From Lactobacillus helveticus DSM 20075 = CGMCC 1.1877 (lineage in GTDB: Bacteria > Bacillota > Bacilli > Lactobacillales > Lactobacillaceae): a DNA stretch of 52,986 nucleotides. A model generated the notes under the pieces. It saw only the letters and a list, made by a program, of their open reading frames with translations, did not search any database and was not told the origin of the DNA. Numbering within the stretch: the stretch's first letter is position 1; every line of letters begins with the position of its first letter. The stretch spans positions 10,357-63,342 of the forward strand of contig NZ_GG700757.1 in assembly GCF_000160855.1 (NCBI RefSeq). Direction: 5' to 3'. The position numbers were made by a program, and so were the translations under genes. Shown here one piece after another: positions 18,704 through 28,684 of the stretch.

Positions 18704-21700
18704 CTAATCCTTCTTTCCTAGCTTTTCCTTAATTTTAACTAACAAATCTCTTTTACTCATATTACTAATCTCATGATACTGATTATGTCTAAGCATGGCA
18801 TCAAAGAAGAAAATATCTTTAAAATCTGAATACGTTAAAGCATTCTTGTTTCTGCCATAGCGGTATGGATTTAACTTAATTTGACCCGATAAAATTTGTC
18901 TAGATGCTTCCTTGATAAGATATTCATCATACTCTAGCAATAATTGAAGCTCTTCTTCATTAAAGTTGCGGTCTGCTGGCAGTTTAAAGCCGCCTCTGGC
19001 CTTGGTTCCTACTCCAGTGTAAAGCTGAGAAGCTTGACTAGACTTGCCGTCTAAGAGTGGTTCAGCTTCTAGTAAAATTTCTGGATTATTACTAATTAGA
19101 CCTGTATACATTAGCTTAGGTTTACTATCTATCGCGTTTTCACGTAAGTTTAAACTACTATCAATTAACTTATTGCTATTCAATCTTTCCAATTGTCTAG
19201 TAACTGTTTGATAAAATGCCCCTAAAAGTGAAAGCTTATCTTCTCCAGCAAAGAAACAATTATTATTAGTTAAAACGTCTAGATATGAAATCATCTGCAA
19301 AGCGATGCCATTATAAAACATCCCTAAATCAAATTTCTTGGCTGAAGATTTATAATCGATTACTTGAGCTAAAACTTGATCTTTTTCAGCAAAATTAGCT
19401 AAATCTACTCGGTCTATTTTCCCACGCAAGTTAACCTGGTGATTGCCAGGCAAATCTGGAATATCCAAACTAATGCCTTTGATCTTTTGATCTAAGCCAA
19501 AGCTCAATTCAGAATATTTAGCTCGCAGTGGCGTCTCGGCTAATGATTTGCGCCAATTTTGGGCCACCTTAGAAGTTGTGTGATCTAAACAATGGAATAA
19601 ATACTGGTTAAACGGATCATTCATCAACTGAGCATATTTACTCTCATCCTTGATAACATCCCTAACTTGATTAAGCTGTTGTTCAAGTTCTACGCTGCTT
19701 AAATCAGCTAAATCAATATGCTGTTCATTTAACCGTTTAACTAAGCGATCAAATGTCTCATGGAAATAATTTCCTGCTTGAATAACATCAAATTCATTTT
19801 CAAGACGACGACGTAATTTCAACCCATAGGTCAAGAAATATTCATAAGAATTTTCATAAAAAGTTTCCAACTGCGAAACAGATGAATATAGATTTTTACC
19901 ATATAATTCCGCTGCCAAATCTTCTCCAATATCTTCGGGCTGATTATCAAAATCACTCGCATCGAGTACGGCCTTTACTTTTTGTGGCAAATATTTCTGT
20001 GTGATTTTCAGTAGTTCGTCAATTGCTTCATCTGAAGTATTAGAATTTATATACGCTAAATAGCCTAAACTAGCATCAGGATTAGTGATGAAAGATAAAA
20101 GATCCTGCATTTTTTCTGGTAAATCATGTTGGCTAAATTCAGGTGCGCCATAATCTTGCAAACGTTGATAATAAATTGACGGATCTAATTTTTCATTCGA
20201 TGCATTTAAGACCGGATAAGAAATATACACTCTGTCCTGTGCTAAAGCTAAAGATAATCCAAATTGATAATTTTGATCTAAATTATTTAACCGCTGATTA
20301 TCTTCCAAATATGCATCCGATTCAAAACTACTTTGCAACTGATTCAAGTTTTCCGTCGTCAAAAAGCCCGGCTTTTTTTCAATTGAGGGTAAATTACCAC
20401 TTGTTGCTCCAATAATGAAAACTTGTTTATAACCACTAGTTTGAACCATTCCCATTTCTGATAAGTTGACAGCATCAAGCGTTGAAGGAATCTGTGAAAA
20501 AGTAGCTTCCTTAAAGGCACTAATCAACATGTTGAAAAATTCATCTAAATCAAACTTTTCTGGGTTAATCGCAAGATAATCTTTTAACAGCTGGATCAAC
20601 AAATCCCATAATTGTTCAGGTTGTTGCGCTTGCTGCAGATCACCAGCATTATTTGCAGCATCCCGCCACTGTTCTAATCGTTCCGCGATTCCATTTTTAG
20701 TTAAAAAGTCAAAGAATATGGTTAAAGCCTTTTGACTATCTTTTTCCTGCTCTAATTTGGTAAATAAATTGGTAACTTTATCTACTAAGTAACCACGTAA
20801 TCGATCAATTTTTGCAACTTCTTCATCAATCTTATCTAGTCTGATGACTTCTGCACTCACAAAATCCGCAAAATGCTTTTTCCATAAATTATGGTTAATT
20901 CCGTGAGCTAAAACGAAGTTCTCTAATTCATCTACATCATGGATATACTCAGCTTCTTCTTTATACCAAGATGGAATAAGCAAATGCGTCTTTAATATAG
21001 TAAGCATGCTCTGCGTCTGAAATGGATTCTCTTTTAAATCACGCAAGTTGAATAAATTTTCAATTAACACAACTAGAGGGTGATATTTCATCTCTTGTTG
21101 CAAATCATTAAAGAAAGGAATATTATTCTGACGCAAAATAGGCGTTAAATAGGTTTCATATTCTTTCAAATCTGGCGCCAAGATCAAGAAATCCCGGTAC
21201 CGATAATTATTCAAGGCAACTTGTTGATAAATCGTCCGTGCAACAAAATATGCTTCCGCATAACGAGAGTCAGCTTTAACCAGTTGTACCTGCTTTAATT
21301 CATCTACTTTAGAAACAGTTTCCGTCCAAAGGCTATTTAAAATTTCGCGGGGAGTAGGTTCAGAAGGAATTGGAAATTCACTTGCTACATAATCCATGTC
21401 TCTTTCTTGTAAAAATGAGACTAATCGGCGAATTGTTTGTTGAATTACATAATCATAGTCCCCTGCTTCTGCTTTAGGATTGATGTTTCCTAATCTAGTT
21501 TTAAAAGCCAACGTTACATTTTTAGCTTTTCTCATCAGAATTTGAATGGTTAACATTTCCTGCAAAGAAAAATGAGAAAAATCACAGAAATAAAAGCTAG
21601 CATTTTTTAATTCAGAATTTTTAGCTAAAATATCGTTCAATTGTACCTGAACTTCATTTTTAGTTGAAAATTTGCCCGCTATTTCTTCAATAAAGGCATC

Positions 21701-22186
21701 ATAAATAATCCGCAAATCATGAATTTTGCTTTTAGTTTCTTGATCCAGATTTGTTTCGTCTATATTATCCAAGTCTAAGTTGCCATCATATACTTGCAAA
21801 ATCGTATTATAAAGCTGGCGCACCATACCTGAATTGCTTTGCTCAAAGATAATCAGTTCATCTTGCTTTTGCTCAATAATATGAGTTAGCAACATTGCGC
21901 TGGCCGCATCGTCTAACTGCGTAGGCAACCCTTGTTCCGCATCTTTTAAGAAAAACCATGCAAGACGGGAAAAAGATAATACATGCAGATTTTTTACTGC
22001 TGTTTCAGTTTGCTTTTTGCTAGACGCAAGTTTATTAATCGCCCTAACTTCTGTGGTAAACTTAATATGATTAGGAACGATGATAAAAGTTTCATTTTCT
22101 GGATGCTGTTGATAATTTTCAATTGCTGTGGCCAGAATTTTTTCTTGTAATGGGTCAGTTTGTCGTCCTGTTAGAATTTTGATCAT
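18704..22186 (-). CDS. addB: AddB/RexB subunit of the AddAB nuclease, without Fe-S and Walker A
   Basis: AddB partners AddA and in Bacillus recognises Chi and holds a second nuclease. This 1160-aa protein has a C-terminal nuclease with GKIDRVD and QVIDYKSS, matching RecB-type catalytic motifs. The N-terminus, where Bacillus AddB has a GxSGSGKT loop, reads [11 protein letters not shown], so Walker A is lost, as in the RexB subgroup. The four Fe-S cysteines are also replaced: the first falls in ETFYENSY (usual ETFQACPF) and the last three in [13 protein letters not shown] (usual CxYCxxxxxC). Both traits fit lactobacillal RexB. It is the first gene of the addB-addA-dinG-tseB-asnS series. Confidence 0.93.
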   Translation of the reverse strand: MIKILTGRQTDPLQEKILATAIENYQQHPENETFIIVPNHIKFTTEVRAINKLASSKKQTETAVKNLHVLSFSRLAWFFLKDAEQGLPTQLDDAASAMLLTHIIEQKQDELIIFEQSNSGMVRQLYNTILQVYDGNLDLDNIDETNLDQETKSKIHDLRIIYDAFIEEIAGKFSTKNEVQVQLNDILAKNSELKNASFYFCDFSHFSLQEMLTIQILMRKAKNVTLAFKTRLGNINPKAEAGDYDYVIQQTIRRLVSFLQERDMDYVASEFPIPSEPTPREILNSLWTETVSKVDELKQVQLVKADSRYAEAYFVARTIYQQVALNNYRYRDFLILAPDLKEYETYLTPILRQNNIPFFNDLQQEMKYHPLVVLIENLFNLRDLKENPFQTQSMLTILKTHLLIPSWYKEEAEYIHDVDELENFVLAHGINHNLWKKHFADFVSAEVIRLDKIDEEVAKIDRLRGYLVDKVTNLFTKLEQEKDSQKALTIFFDFLTKNGIAERLEQWRDAANNAGDLQQAQQPEQLWDLLIQLLKDYLAINPEKFDLDEFFNMLISAFKEATFSQIPSTLDAVNLSEMGMVQTSGYKQVFIIGATSGNLPSIEKKPGFLTTENLNQLQSSFESDAYLEDNQRLNNLDQNYQFGLSLALAQDRVYISYPVLNASNEKLDPSIYYQRLQDYGAPEFSQHDLPEKMQDLLSFITNPDASLGYLAYINSNTSDEAIDELLKITQKYLPQKVKAVLDASDFDNQPEDIGEDLAAELYGKNLYSSVSQLETFYENSYEYFLTYGLKLRRRLENEFDVIQAGNYFHETFDRLVKRLNEQHIDLADLSSVELEQQLNQVRDVIKDESKYAQLMNDPFNQYLFHCLDHTTSKVAQNWRKSLAETPLRAKYSELSFGLDQKIKGISLDIPDLPGNHQVNLRGKIDRVDLANFAEKDQVLAQVIDYKSSAKKFDLGMFYNGIALQMISYLDVLTNNNCFFAGEDKLSLLGAFYQTVTRQLERLNSNKLIDSSLNLRENAIDSKPKLMYTGLISNNPEILLEAEPLLDGKSSQASQLYTGVGTKARGGFKLPADRNFNEEELQLLLEYDEYLIKEASRQILSGQIKLNPYRYGRNKNALTYSDFKDIFFFDAMLRHNQYHEISNMSKRDLLVKIKEKLGKKD

Positions 22187-22266
22187 TTGTTCGCACTTCC
22201 TTGTTTATTATTTTATCATAGCAAGGTCAATATCTTTTATTAAATCTATTTTAAGGATGATTAAAA

Positions 22267-23175
22267 ATGAAAACTAGTTTTTTAGCTCATGGAAAAGTAA
22301 TTATTATTGGTGAACATTCCGTTGTCTACGGCTATGATGCTTTAGCAATGCCTATTAAAGCTTTGCATATTAAAACTACCGTGGAAAACAATCCCGAGAT
22401 GTGGATGGACACTGCACGCTATCATGGCTCTTTTTTTGACACTCCGAGCGAATACGACGGGCTTAAGTACGTTGTTAAAACTATGCAGAAAAAAGCAAAC
22501 AATAACGAGCCATTGAAGATTACATATACAGGAGAGATTCCTATGGAACGAGGATTTGGCTCTAGTGCCGCAGTCGCATTAGGTACCACAAAGGCATTAA
22601 ATCAATTCTTTTCCTTAAATATGTCTGAATCTGAAATCATGGCAGTTACCAATCATGCGGAAATGATTAATCATGGCAAAGCTTCAGGTTTAGATGCTGC
22701 TACTGTTAATTCCGACTACTTGGTATTTTTCAATAAAAAAATGGGGCCTAAAGTTCTACAAGCTAAATTAGGAGCTACTCTGTTCATTATGGATACTGGA
22801 GAATTAGGCAATACTAAAAAAGCCGTTGCTCAGGTAAGTCAGCTCTTAAGTGAATCAGAACAAGCAAAAACTAATATGAAACGACTAGGAGAATTAGCTG
22901 ACCTAACAAAAAAGGCTTGGATCAATCATGATGTTAAAACTGTAGGCAATATTTTTAATGAAGCACAAAAGATTTTACATTCATTCAATATTTCAACCAC
23001 TAAGATTGACCAATTACAAAAAATCGCCCTAGATAATGGTGCCTTAGGTTTTAAACTGTCTGGTGGTGGTTTAGGCGGAATTACAATCGCTCTATGCGAA
23101 AGTCAAGAAATCGCCGAAAATATTGCGGATAAATGTCAAGATCTAATTAGTAACTACTGGGTGGAGAAGATTTAA
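22267..23175 (+). CDS. mvk: Mevalonate kinase
   Basis: Mvk phosphorylates mevalonate in the first step of the lower mevalonate pathway to isopentenyl diphosphate. The 302-aa GHMP kinase has the N-terminal GKVIIIGEHSVVYG block, the ATP loop ERGFGSSAAVALG (about residues 94-106) and the C-terminal GFKLSGGGLGG motif. It opens the four-gene plus-strand cluster mvk-mvaD-pmk-fni. Its stop overlaps the mvaD start (TAATG). The cluster is divergent from addB across 80 bases; no convincing promoter was assigned there. Confidence 0.96.
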   Translation: MKTSFLAHGKVIIIGEHSVVYGYDALAMPIKALHIKTTVENNPEMWMDTARYHGSFFDTPSEYDGLKYVVKTMQKKANNNEPLKITYTGEIPMERGFGSSAAVALGTTKALNQFFSLNMSESEIMAVTNHAEMINHGKASGLDAATVNSDYLVFFNKKMGPKVLQAKLGATLFIMDTGELGNTKKAVAQVSQLLSESEQAKTNMKRLGELADLTKKAWINHDVKTVGNIFNEAQKILHSFNISTTKIDQLQKIALDNGALGFKLSGGGLGGITIALCESQEIAENIADKCQDLISNYWVEKI

Positions 23176-24137
23176 TGTCAAAAATTGTACGTGCACATAC
23201 AAATATCGCTTTAATTAAATATTGGGGTAAGGCAAATGCTGAATTAAGACTCCCTTTAATGTCAAGTCTATCAATGACGCTAGATGCTTTTTATACTGAT
23301 ACTTCAGTTGAGAAAACAAACGATGAGAATGCCTTTTATTTAAATGGACAAAAGCAAGATTCTAAACAAAGCCAGCGAGTTTTTTCATATTTAACTAAAT
23401 TGCAAAATAAATTTGGTTATCATGACAACTTAATCGTTAAATCTGTTAATCATGTTCCAACCTCGGCTGGGCTCGCCTCATCTAGCTCAGCTTTTGCAGC
23501 ATTGGCAGCCGCTTTTTGCCAATACTATAATATCCAAGTTGACAAAAAAGAATTATCACGTTTAGCACGAATCGGTTCTGGTTCAGCATGTCGCTCTATT
23601 TTTGGTGGATTTTCGGTTTGGCAAAAAGGAGATTCTGATGCAAGTTCTTACGCATATGCTTTAGATGAACATCCTCAAATGGATTTACATCTTTTGGCTG
23701 TAGAACTAAACACTAATCAAAAGAAAATCTCTTCTACAAGCGGGATGAAAGAGGCACAATCTTCTCCTTTCTTTAACCCTTGGCTTGAGCGCAATGAAAC
23801 AGAACTTAATCAAATGATAGCAGCCATTAAAAACGATGACTTTACAGCATTAGGTGAATTAGCAGAATTAAATGCCAATGAAATGCATGCCATCAACTTA
23901 ACTGCTCAACCAGAGTTTACATATTTTGAACCCAACACGATTCGTGCCATTAAATTAGTTGAAGACCTTCGCAAAGAAGGAATTGAATGCTACTATACTA
24001 TAGATGCTGGTCCAAATATTAAAATTCTTTGTCGGTTAAGAAATAGCAAAGAAATCATTGAACGCTTTAAGTCAGTATTTAATAATGTTAATATAGTGAT
24101 TGCAAATTTTGGTCCTGGTATTACCTACTTGGATTAA
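23175..24137 (+). CDS. mvaD: Diphosphomevalonate decarboxylase
   Basis: MvaD converts mevalonate diphosphate to isopentenyl diphosphate with ATP. The 320-aa GHMP-family protein has the N-terminal ALIKYWGKANAELRLP motif, the loop TSAGLASSSSAFAALAAAF (about residues 95-113) and the catalytic region GSGSACRSIFGGF with the catalytic Asp expected nearby in the C-terminal AGPN segment. It is translationally coupled to mvk by a one-base overlap. Confidence 0.96.
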   Translation: MSKIVRAHTNIALIKYWGKANAELRLPLMSSLSMTLDAFYTDTSVEKTNDENAFYLNGQKQDSKQSQRVFSYLTKLQNKFGYHDNLIVKSVNHVPTSAGLASSSSAFAALAAAFCQYYNIQVDKKELSRLARIGSGSACRSIFGGFSVWQKGDSDASSYAYALDEHPQMDLHLLAVELNTNQKKISSTSGMKEAQSSPFFNPWLERNETELNQMIAAIKNDDFTALGELAELNANEMHAINLTAQPEFTYFEPNTIRAIKLVEDLRKEGIECYYTIDAGPNIKILCRLRNSKEIIERFKSVFNNVNIVIANFGPGITYLD

Positions 24138-24180
24138 TCATTGTAATAGAAAGTTAATTAGATTCGAGGATTTAATTCTT

Positions 24181-25263
24181 TTGATAACAGAAAAAGCACC
24201 CGGAAAATTATACATCGCTGGAGAATACGCCGTTTTGGAACAAAATTGTCCTGCTGTTTTAGTTGCCGTAAACCAATTTGTACGTGTTTCAATTACTAAA
24301 AGCAATACTTCTACTGGTTTGATTCACTCCAAACAATATTCACAAGATTCTATTCATTGGGTCCGTCAAGGCTCTAAAATGGTAATTGATAACCGTGATA
24401 ACCCATTTGAATATATTTTATCTGCAATTTCTTATACAGAACAATACTGCATTGAACAAAATATCAAGATGAAAGTCTATGATCTGCATGTTAACTCAGA
24501 TCTAGATTCTGCTGATGGTAAAAAATATGGTTTAGGTTCAAGCGCAGCTGTTACTGTAGCCACCGTTAAGGCTATTTTGCATTTCTACGGTGTAAAAATG
24601 AGCAATGAATTAGTATATAAATTATCTGCAATTTCCCACTATTCAGTCCAAGGCAATGGTTCCGCTGGTGATATTGCAGCTAGCGTTTATGGAGGCTGGT
24701 TAGCTTACCAAACCTTTGATAAGAAATGGCTACAATATGAATTAGCTAATAAAACCTTATCAGACGTAGTAAATGAAGCTTGGCCAGGACTTAAGATCGA
24801 ATTGTTAACTCCACCTCACGACATGAAATTAATGATCGGTTGGAGTCAAAAGCCAGCATCAACCTCACGTTTAGTTGATGAAACAAACGCTAATAAAGCA
24901 GCTTTAAATACCGAATACAAAAACTTTTTAGCTGCCTCTAGCGAATGTGTCTTAAAGATGATTGTCGGTTTTGAAGCAAAAAATATTGCTCTTATAAAAA
25001 AGCAAATTCGCGTTAATCGTCATTTATTACAACATTTTGCTAAAATTAACCAAATTGCCATTGAAATTCCACGTCTAACTCAACTAATCAAAATCGCTGA
25101 AGACTTTGGTGGTGCTGCTAAAACCTCTGGCGCTGGTAATGGCGATTGCGGAATTGTAATCACTGACGCAGATACCGATGTTGATGCCTTAGAAAATGAA
25201 TGGCGTCGAAATGGCATTTTGCCTTTGAACTTTAGAGTTCACCAAATTAGCCTTGCTCACTAA
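24181..25263 (+). CDS. pmk: Phosphomevalonate kinase
   Basis: Pmk makes mevalonate diphosphate from phosphomevalonate. I place the start at the TTG at 24181 (MITEKAPGKLYIAGEYAVLE) because GAGGA lies 10 bases upstream and the family begins here. An upstream in-frame ATG at 24100 would add residues that overlap mvaD and match nothing. The protein is then 360 aa, with GLGSSAAVTVATVKA and the C-terminal KTSGAGNGDCG motif of GHMP kinases. It ends directly before the ribosome site of fni. Confidence 0.94.
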   Translation: MITEKAPGKLYIAGEYAVLEQNCPAVLVAVNQFVRVSITKSNTSTGLIHSKQYSQDSIHWVRQGSKMVIDNRDNPFEYILSAISYTEQYCIEQNIKMKVYDLHVNSDLDSADGKKYGLGSSAAVTVATVKAILHFYGVKMSNELVYKLSAISHYSVQGNGSAGDIAASVYGGWLAYQTFDKKWLQYELANKTLSDVVNEAWPGLKIELLTPPHDMKLMIGWSQKPASTSRLVDETNANKAALNTEYKNFLAASSECVLKMIVGFEAKNIALIKKQIRVNRHLLQHFAKINQIAIEIPRLTQLIKIAEDFGGAAKTSGAGNGDCGIVITDADTDVDALENEWRRNGILPLNFRVHQISLAH

Positions 25264-25275
25264 TTGGAGAAAAAT

Positions 25276-26292
25276 ATGTCAATTAGATCTGAAAGAAAAG
25301 AAGAACATCTGAAATTAGCTCAGATGTTTTTTAATAAAGAAAAATATAATAGCTTTGATCAAATGCACCTGTTGCGCCCCGCTCTGCCTGAGAGTATGGT
25401 TGATCAATCTGTTTTGGCAACAGAAATGTTTAATAAAAGCGTTTCTGCTCCTTTTTTTATCAATGCAATGACAGGTGGATCAAAACAGTCTTTAATAGTT
25501 AATCAGGCTCTAGGAAAGATCGCGCACCAAGAAAAAATTGCTCTAGCACTTGGTTCTGCTAGCATTTTAGCTAAAGAAAAGGATCAGTTAGAAAGCTTTT
25601 ATGCGGCTCGTGATGAAGATCCAAATGGTGTCTTAATTGTCAATGTTAATCCAGAAACGCCTATTAATGCGATTAAACAAACGATAAAAGAACTACAAGC
25701 TGATGCATTACAAATTCACCTTAATACGGTGCAAGAAATCGCAATGCCTGAAGGTGATCGAAACTTTATTTGGCTCGATCAAATCAAGAATATTCTCGAT
25801 CAAATCACTATTCCTGTAATCATTAAGGAAGTAGGATTTGGACTTGATCAAAATAGTATTCATCTGCTTAAAGAAAATGGCATTAAATTCTTTGATGTTG
25901 CAGGTAGTGGCGGCACAAACTTCGCTCAAATCGAAAATGCACGGAATGATCACGATGTATCGTATCTTGAAGATATTGGTTTGCCCACTGTTATTTCGGC
26001 TTTGATGGCACAAAAAGAAAGTGTCAATTTCATTGTTTCAGGTGGTGTACGCAATCCGTTAGACATTTTAAAAGGATTATCTTTAGGTGGACAATTTGTT
26101 GGTATTTCTAATGTATTCTTGCAGGAATTCAACAAGAATAGTTTTGAGGGGCTTCAAACCTTAATCAGCAATTGGAAAGATGAATTAGCTGCTTTGATTG
26201 CGATATATGGTAAACACGACTTAGCATCCCTACCTAAAATAAAAAAATACTACGACCTGCCACTAAAAAATCAAATAGATCAATTAATTTAA
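25276..26292 (+). CDS. fni: Type 2 isopentenyl-diphosphate isomerase (FMN dependent)
   Basis: Fni interconverts IPP and DMAPP. The ATG at 25276 follows TTGGAG; a TTG at 25264 inside that ribosome site is not the start. The 338-aa TIM-barrel protein has INAMTGGS, KEVGFG, VAGSGGTNF and SGGVRNPLDILKGLSLGG, the FMN and substrate loops of type 2 enzymes. It closes the mevalonate cluster, which feeds undecaprenyl lipid for the cell wall. A strong terminator follows. Confidence 0.96.
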   Translation: MSIRSERKEEHLKLAQMFFNKEKYNSFDQMHLLRPALPESMVDQSVLATEMFNKSVSAPFFINAMTGGSKQSLIVNQALGKIAHQEKIALALGSASILAKEKDQLESFYAARDEDPNGVLIVNVNPETPINAIKQTIKELQADALQIHLNTVQEIAMPEGDRNFIWLDQIKNILDQITIPVIIKEVGFGLDQNSIHLLKENGIKFFDVAGSGGTNFAQIENARNDHDVSYLEDIGLPTVISALMAQKESVNFIVSGGVRNPLDILKGLSLGGQFVGISNVFLQEFNKNSFEGLQTLISNWKDELAALIAIYGKHDLASLPKIKKYYDLPLKNQIDQLI

Positions 26293-26296
26293 TATC

Positions 26297-26330
26297 AGAA
26301 ATAGCACTAGACGATCTAGTGCTATTTCTT
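26297..26330. terminator. Bidirectional terminator between fni and rsmF
   Basis: A perfect 14-bp inverted repeat, AGAAATAGCACTAG / CTAGTGCTATTTCT, with a 5-base loop lies between two convergent genes. T-rich sequence follows on the plus side and AT-rich sequence on the minus side. Confidence 0.85.
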
Positions 26331-26343
26331 TACATAATTTTTA

Positions 26344-27726
26344 TTATTTTCTAAGTCCCTTAGGATAGAAATTCTTCAAAATTCCATTACCTGTGATTTT
26401 ACCAAAACTAAATATCAAATTCTGGTAACTAACTAGTAAAAAACCACGCAAATCACTTTGAACCTTAATCGTTTCTCCGTGTAAGTACTTTTGATAGTCA
26501 TCCAAAGTTGCCAAATCTACTACACGTGTCTGCTTCAATTGACCCAATACCTCTGCTAATTGGTGTCCTGGTTCAAATCTCTTTTTCTTTAAAATTCCTA
26601 ACTCTATCCCATTATTAACAATATGCAGTTTAGTTTTTTCAGACAAAACAATTGCAGGAATAAAGACATGATCATTTCTAACCATTGCTTTCTTAGACCA
26701 GTCGCTCAAACTATCAGGCAAATTGAATTGATTAATTACATTGCCTACTAGTTCCTGCTGACTTTTAGTTAAACGCAATGGGTTCTTTTTTTGCTTTTTC
26801 TTTTTACTCTTCTTGGTTACAGTTTCCGCATTGCCACCATTTTTCTGTAATACTGCTGCGAACTGACCTTCACCCACTCCATCTTGTGGCCAAAATCTAA
26901 TAGTTTTGGTTAATTCTGGATTATTATCACTCCATTCAGGATGACCTAAACTGATTTTCTCGTCCTTAATTTCGGTATCTAAAATACTAAAACCATGTTC
27001 ATTAACTAACCAGCTAACAATTTGTTCATCTTCTTCAGGAGCGAATGTGCAAGTCGAATAGATTAATCTCCCATTTGGCTTGAGCATCTTAACTGCTTCA
27101 TTCAAGATATCTTTTTGTCTTCTTTGGCATGTCAAAACATAATCTTGTGACCAGTAGTCAATTGCTTCTGGGTTCTTTCTGAACATTCCTTCCCCGCTGC
27201 ATGGGGCATCAACTAAAATTACGTCAAAGAAATCATAAAATACTGGTGAAAGTTTTTCTGGACTTTCATTAGTAATCAAAGCATTACCTATTCCCCAACG
27301 TTCAACATTTTCTCGTAATGCTTTGGCTCTAGTGCCAGAGATTTCATTTGCAACTAAAAGGCCTTCATTTTCTAACTGTTCTCCTAATTTAGTCGTTTTC
27401 CCACCAGGAGCAGCACACAAGTCTAACACTTTATCTCCAGGCTTTACACCACTCAACGCGGCAGGAAACATTGCAGCAGGATCTTGTGAATAAACATAAC
27501 CACTTACCCATTCAGGATCTTCCCCACTAATTTCACCATAATATGCATCCCTAAGATCAGGAATTGCTTCATTTAAACTATAAGCTATCTTCACTGGATT
27601 TTTTAATGTATTAATTCTAATGGCTTTTTTACTCTCTTCATTCATTGCGGCGAAAAGTTCCGTTGCCTCTTCATCGCCTAATAATTTTTGATATTTTTCT
27701 TTAAATTCTACGGGTAGTTTTAACAA
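26344..27726 (-). CDS. rsmF: RsmF-like rRNA (cytosine-C5)-methyltransferase
   Basis: This 460-aa NOL1/NOP2/Sun-family enzyme methylates cytosine C5 in RNA, probably 16S rRNA as for RsmF/YebU. SAM motif LCAAPGGKTTKLGE is at about residues 103-116. Two catalytic cysteines are in DAPCSGEG (C176) and YSTCTFAPEED (C226). A C-terminal PUA-like domain (about 330-460) is preceded by a Lys-rich linker. The start is a TTG at 27726 with AAAGGA upstream, and it overlaps the preceding membrane gene by 26 bases. Confidence 0.92.
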   Translation of the reverse strand: MLKLPVEFKEKYQKLLGDEEATELFAAMNEESKKAIRINTLKNPVKIAYSLNEAIPDLRDAYYGEISGEDPEWVSGYVYSQDPAAMFPAALSGVKPGDKVLDLCAAPGGKTTKLGEQLENEGLLVANEISGTRAKALRENVERWGIGNALITNESPEKLSPVFYDFFDVILVDAPCSGEGMFRKNPEAIDYWSQDYVLTCQRRQKDILNEAVKMLKPNGRLIYSTCTFAPEEDEQIVSWLVNEHGFSILDTEIKDEKISLGHPEWSDNNPELTKTIRFWPQDGVGEGQFAAVLQKNGGNAETVTKKSKKKKQKKNPLRLTKSQQELVGNVINQFNLPDSLSDWSKKAMVRNDHVFIPAIVLSEKTKLHIVNNGIELGILKKKRFEPGHQLAEVLGQLKQTRVVDLATLDDYQKYLHGETIKVQSDLRGFLLVSYQNLIFSFGKITGNGILKNFYPKGLRK

Positions 27727-28684
27727 CTTTTTTGTCCTTTCTCATCAAGTGATACAACATAATACAAAATGCTATTACATTCATTAACCACGCAATAAGC
27801 AAAGCAATACTCAAACTACTATATGCTGAATAAAATGCATGCCATCTTAAAAAGACATATGCTAGAAACGCACAGACGCCCTCTACCATCAAAGTACGCG
27901 CACTACGGTTAATTACCCAATTGCGTAACAAATCGCCACGAAGATAGGTTAATCTAGCTTGTCGCTTCATTAAAATTGCAAGTACCACGTTGCTTAAAAT
28001 TCCAATTATCACACATGCCACTAGCATTAATATATTAGGCAATACTGATAAGCGATCACGATGATGTTCTTGTACAAATGAAGGAATGTGAAGTTTGGCA
28101 TGATAATGCTTAGCTATTTTATTAATTACATAGGGAGTACTATCAATTACAATTCTATAATTTCTTAATTGATCTTGCGCTGTAAGCTGGTCTACTCCCG
28201 TACTTAAATAATATTTATCCATCTCAACTTGTGGATAATTTTTGAATGTACCAATTACAGAATAATAGTTTCGACCTAAAACCACATATTTATTATTTTG
28301 CACTTCTAAAACATTAATTTTAGCAGTAGGTCCCAATACCGCAAACGAAACTTTGCCTTTAAAATCATCGGGTGAAAAATAGCGCCCAGTTTCAGTTGGT
28401 AAACTTTTGACCATATGGTTAGTCCAAACTAGGACCTGCTTTTTTTCATAATTACTATCAAAATGCAGCTGAATCTGATGATGCGCATAATTCTTATTCA
28501 AATACCGCAAAAATGAACTAATACTCTCGTCACTATCCGTTCTAAAGTAACGAGTATTATTAGTTAATCCATGGGCTTCCAACACTTCATCTGCATAATC
28601 GGACTGAATGTTGGAAATCATAGCACCTATTCCTAAAAACATGATTAAGGGTACTAAAAGTAAAAAAATCCTTTTAAAATTCAT
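27701..28684 (-). CDS. Membrane protein with MacB-like extracytoplasmic domain
   Basis: The 327-aa protein has an N-terminal hydrophobic helix (about residues 6-24), an extracytoplasmic domain of about 190 residues, then three more helices (about 217-238, 264-281 and 290-312) and a basic tail. The plan resembles MacB/FtsX-type ABC permeases, with a domain containing SFAVLGPTAK and NYYSVIGTF, but there is no ATPase next to it. It lies between an 11-base overlap with the methyltransferase-like gene and a 26-base overlap with rsmF, so the three are probably one transcript. No function is assigned. Confidence 0.7.
   Translation of the reverse strand: MNFKRIFLLLVPLIMFLGIGAMISNIQSDYADEVLEAHGLTNNTRYFRTDSDESISSFLRYLNKNYAHHQIQLHFDSNYEKKQVLVWTNHMVKSLPTETGRYFSPDDFKGKVSFAVLGPTAKINVLEVQNNKYVVLGRNYYSVIGTFKNYPQVEMDKYYLSTGVDQLTAQDQLRNYRIVIDSTPYVINKIAKHYHAKLHIPSFVQEHHRDRLSVLPNILMLVACVIIGILSNVVLAILMKRQARLTYLRGDLLRNWVINRSARTLMVEGVCAFLAYVFLRWHAFYSAYSSLSIALLIAWLMNVIAFCIMLYHLMRKDKKVVKTTRRI

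Noticed and set aside
24100..24180. Upstream ATG start for phosphomevalonate kinase
   Set aside because: It overlaps mvaD, encodes residues unlike any family member, and the TTG at 24181 has a proper ribosome site.
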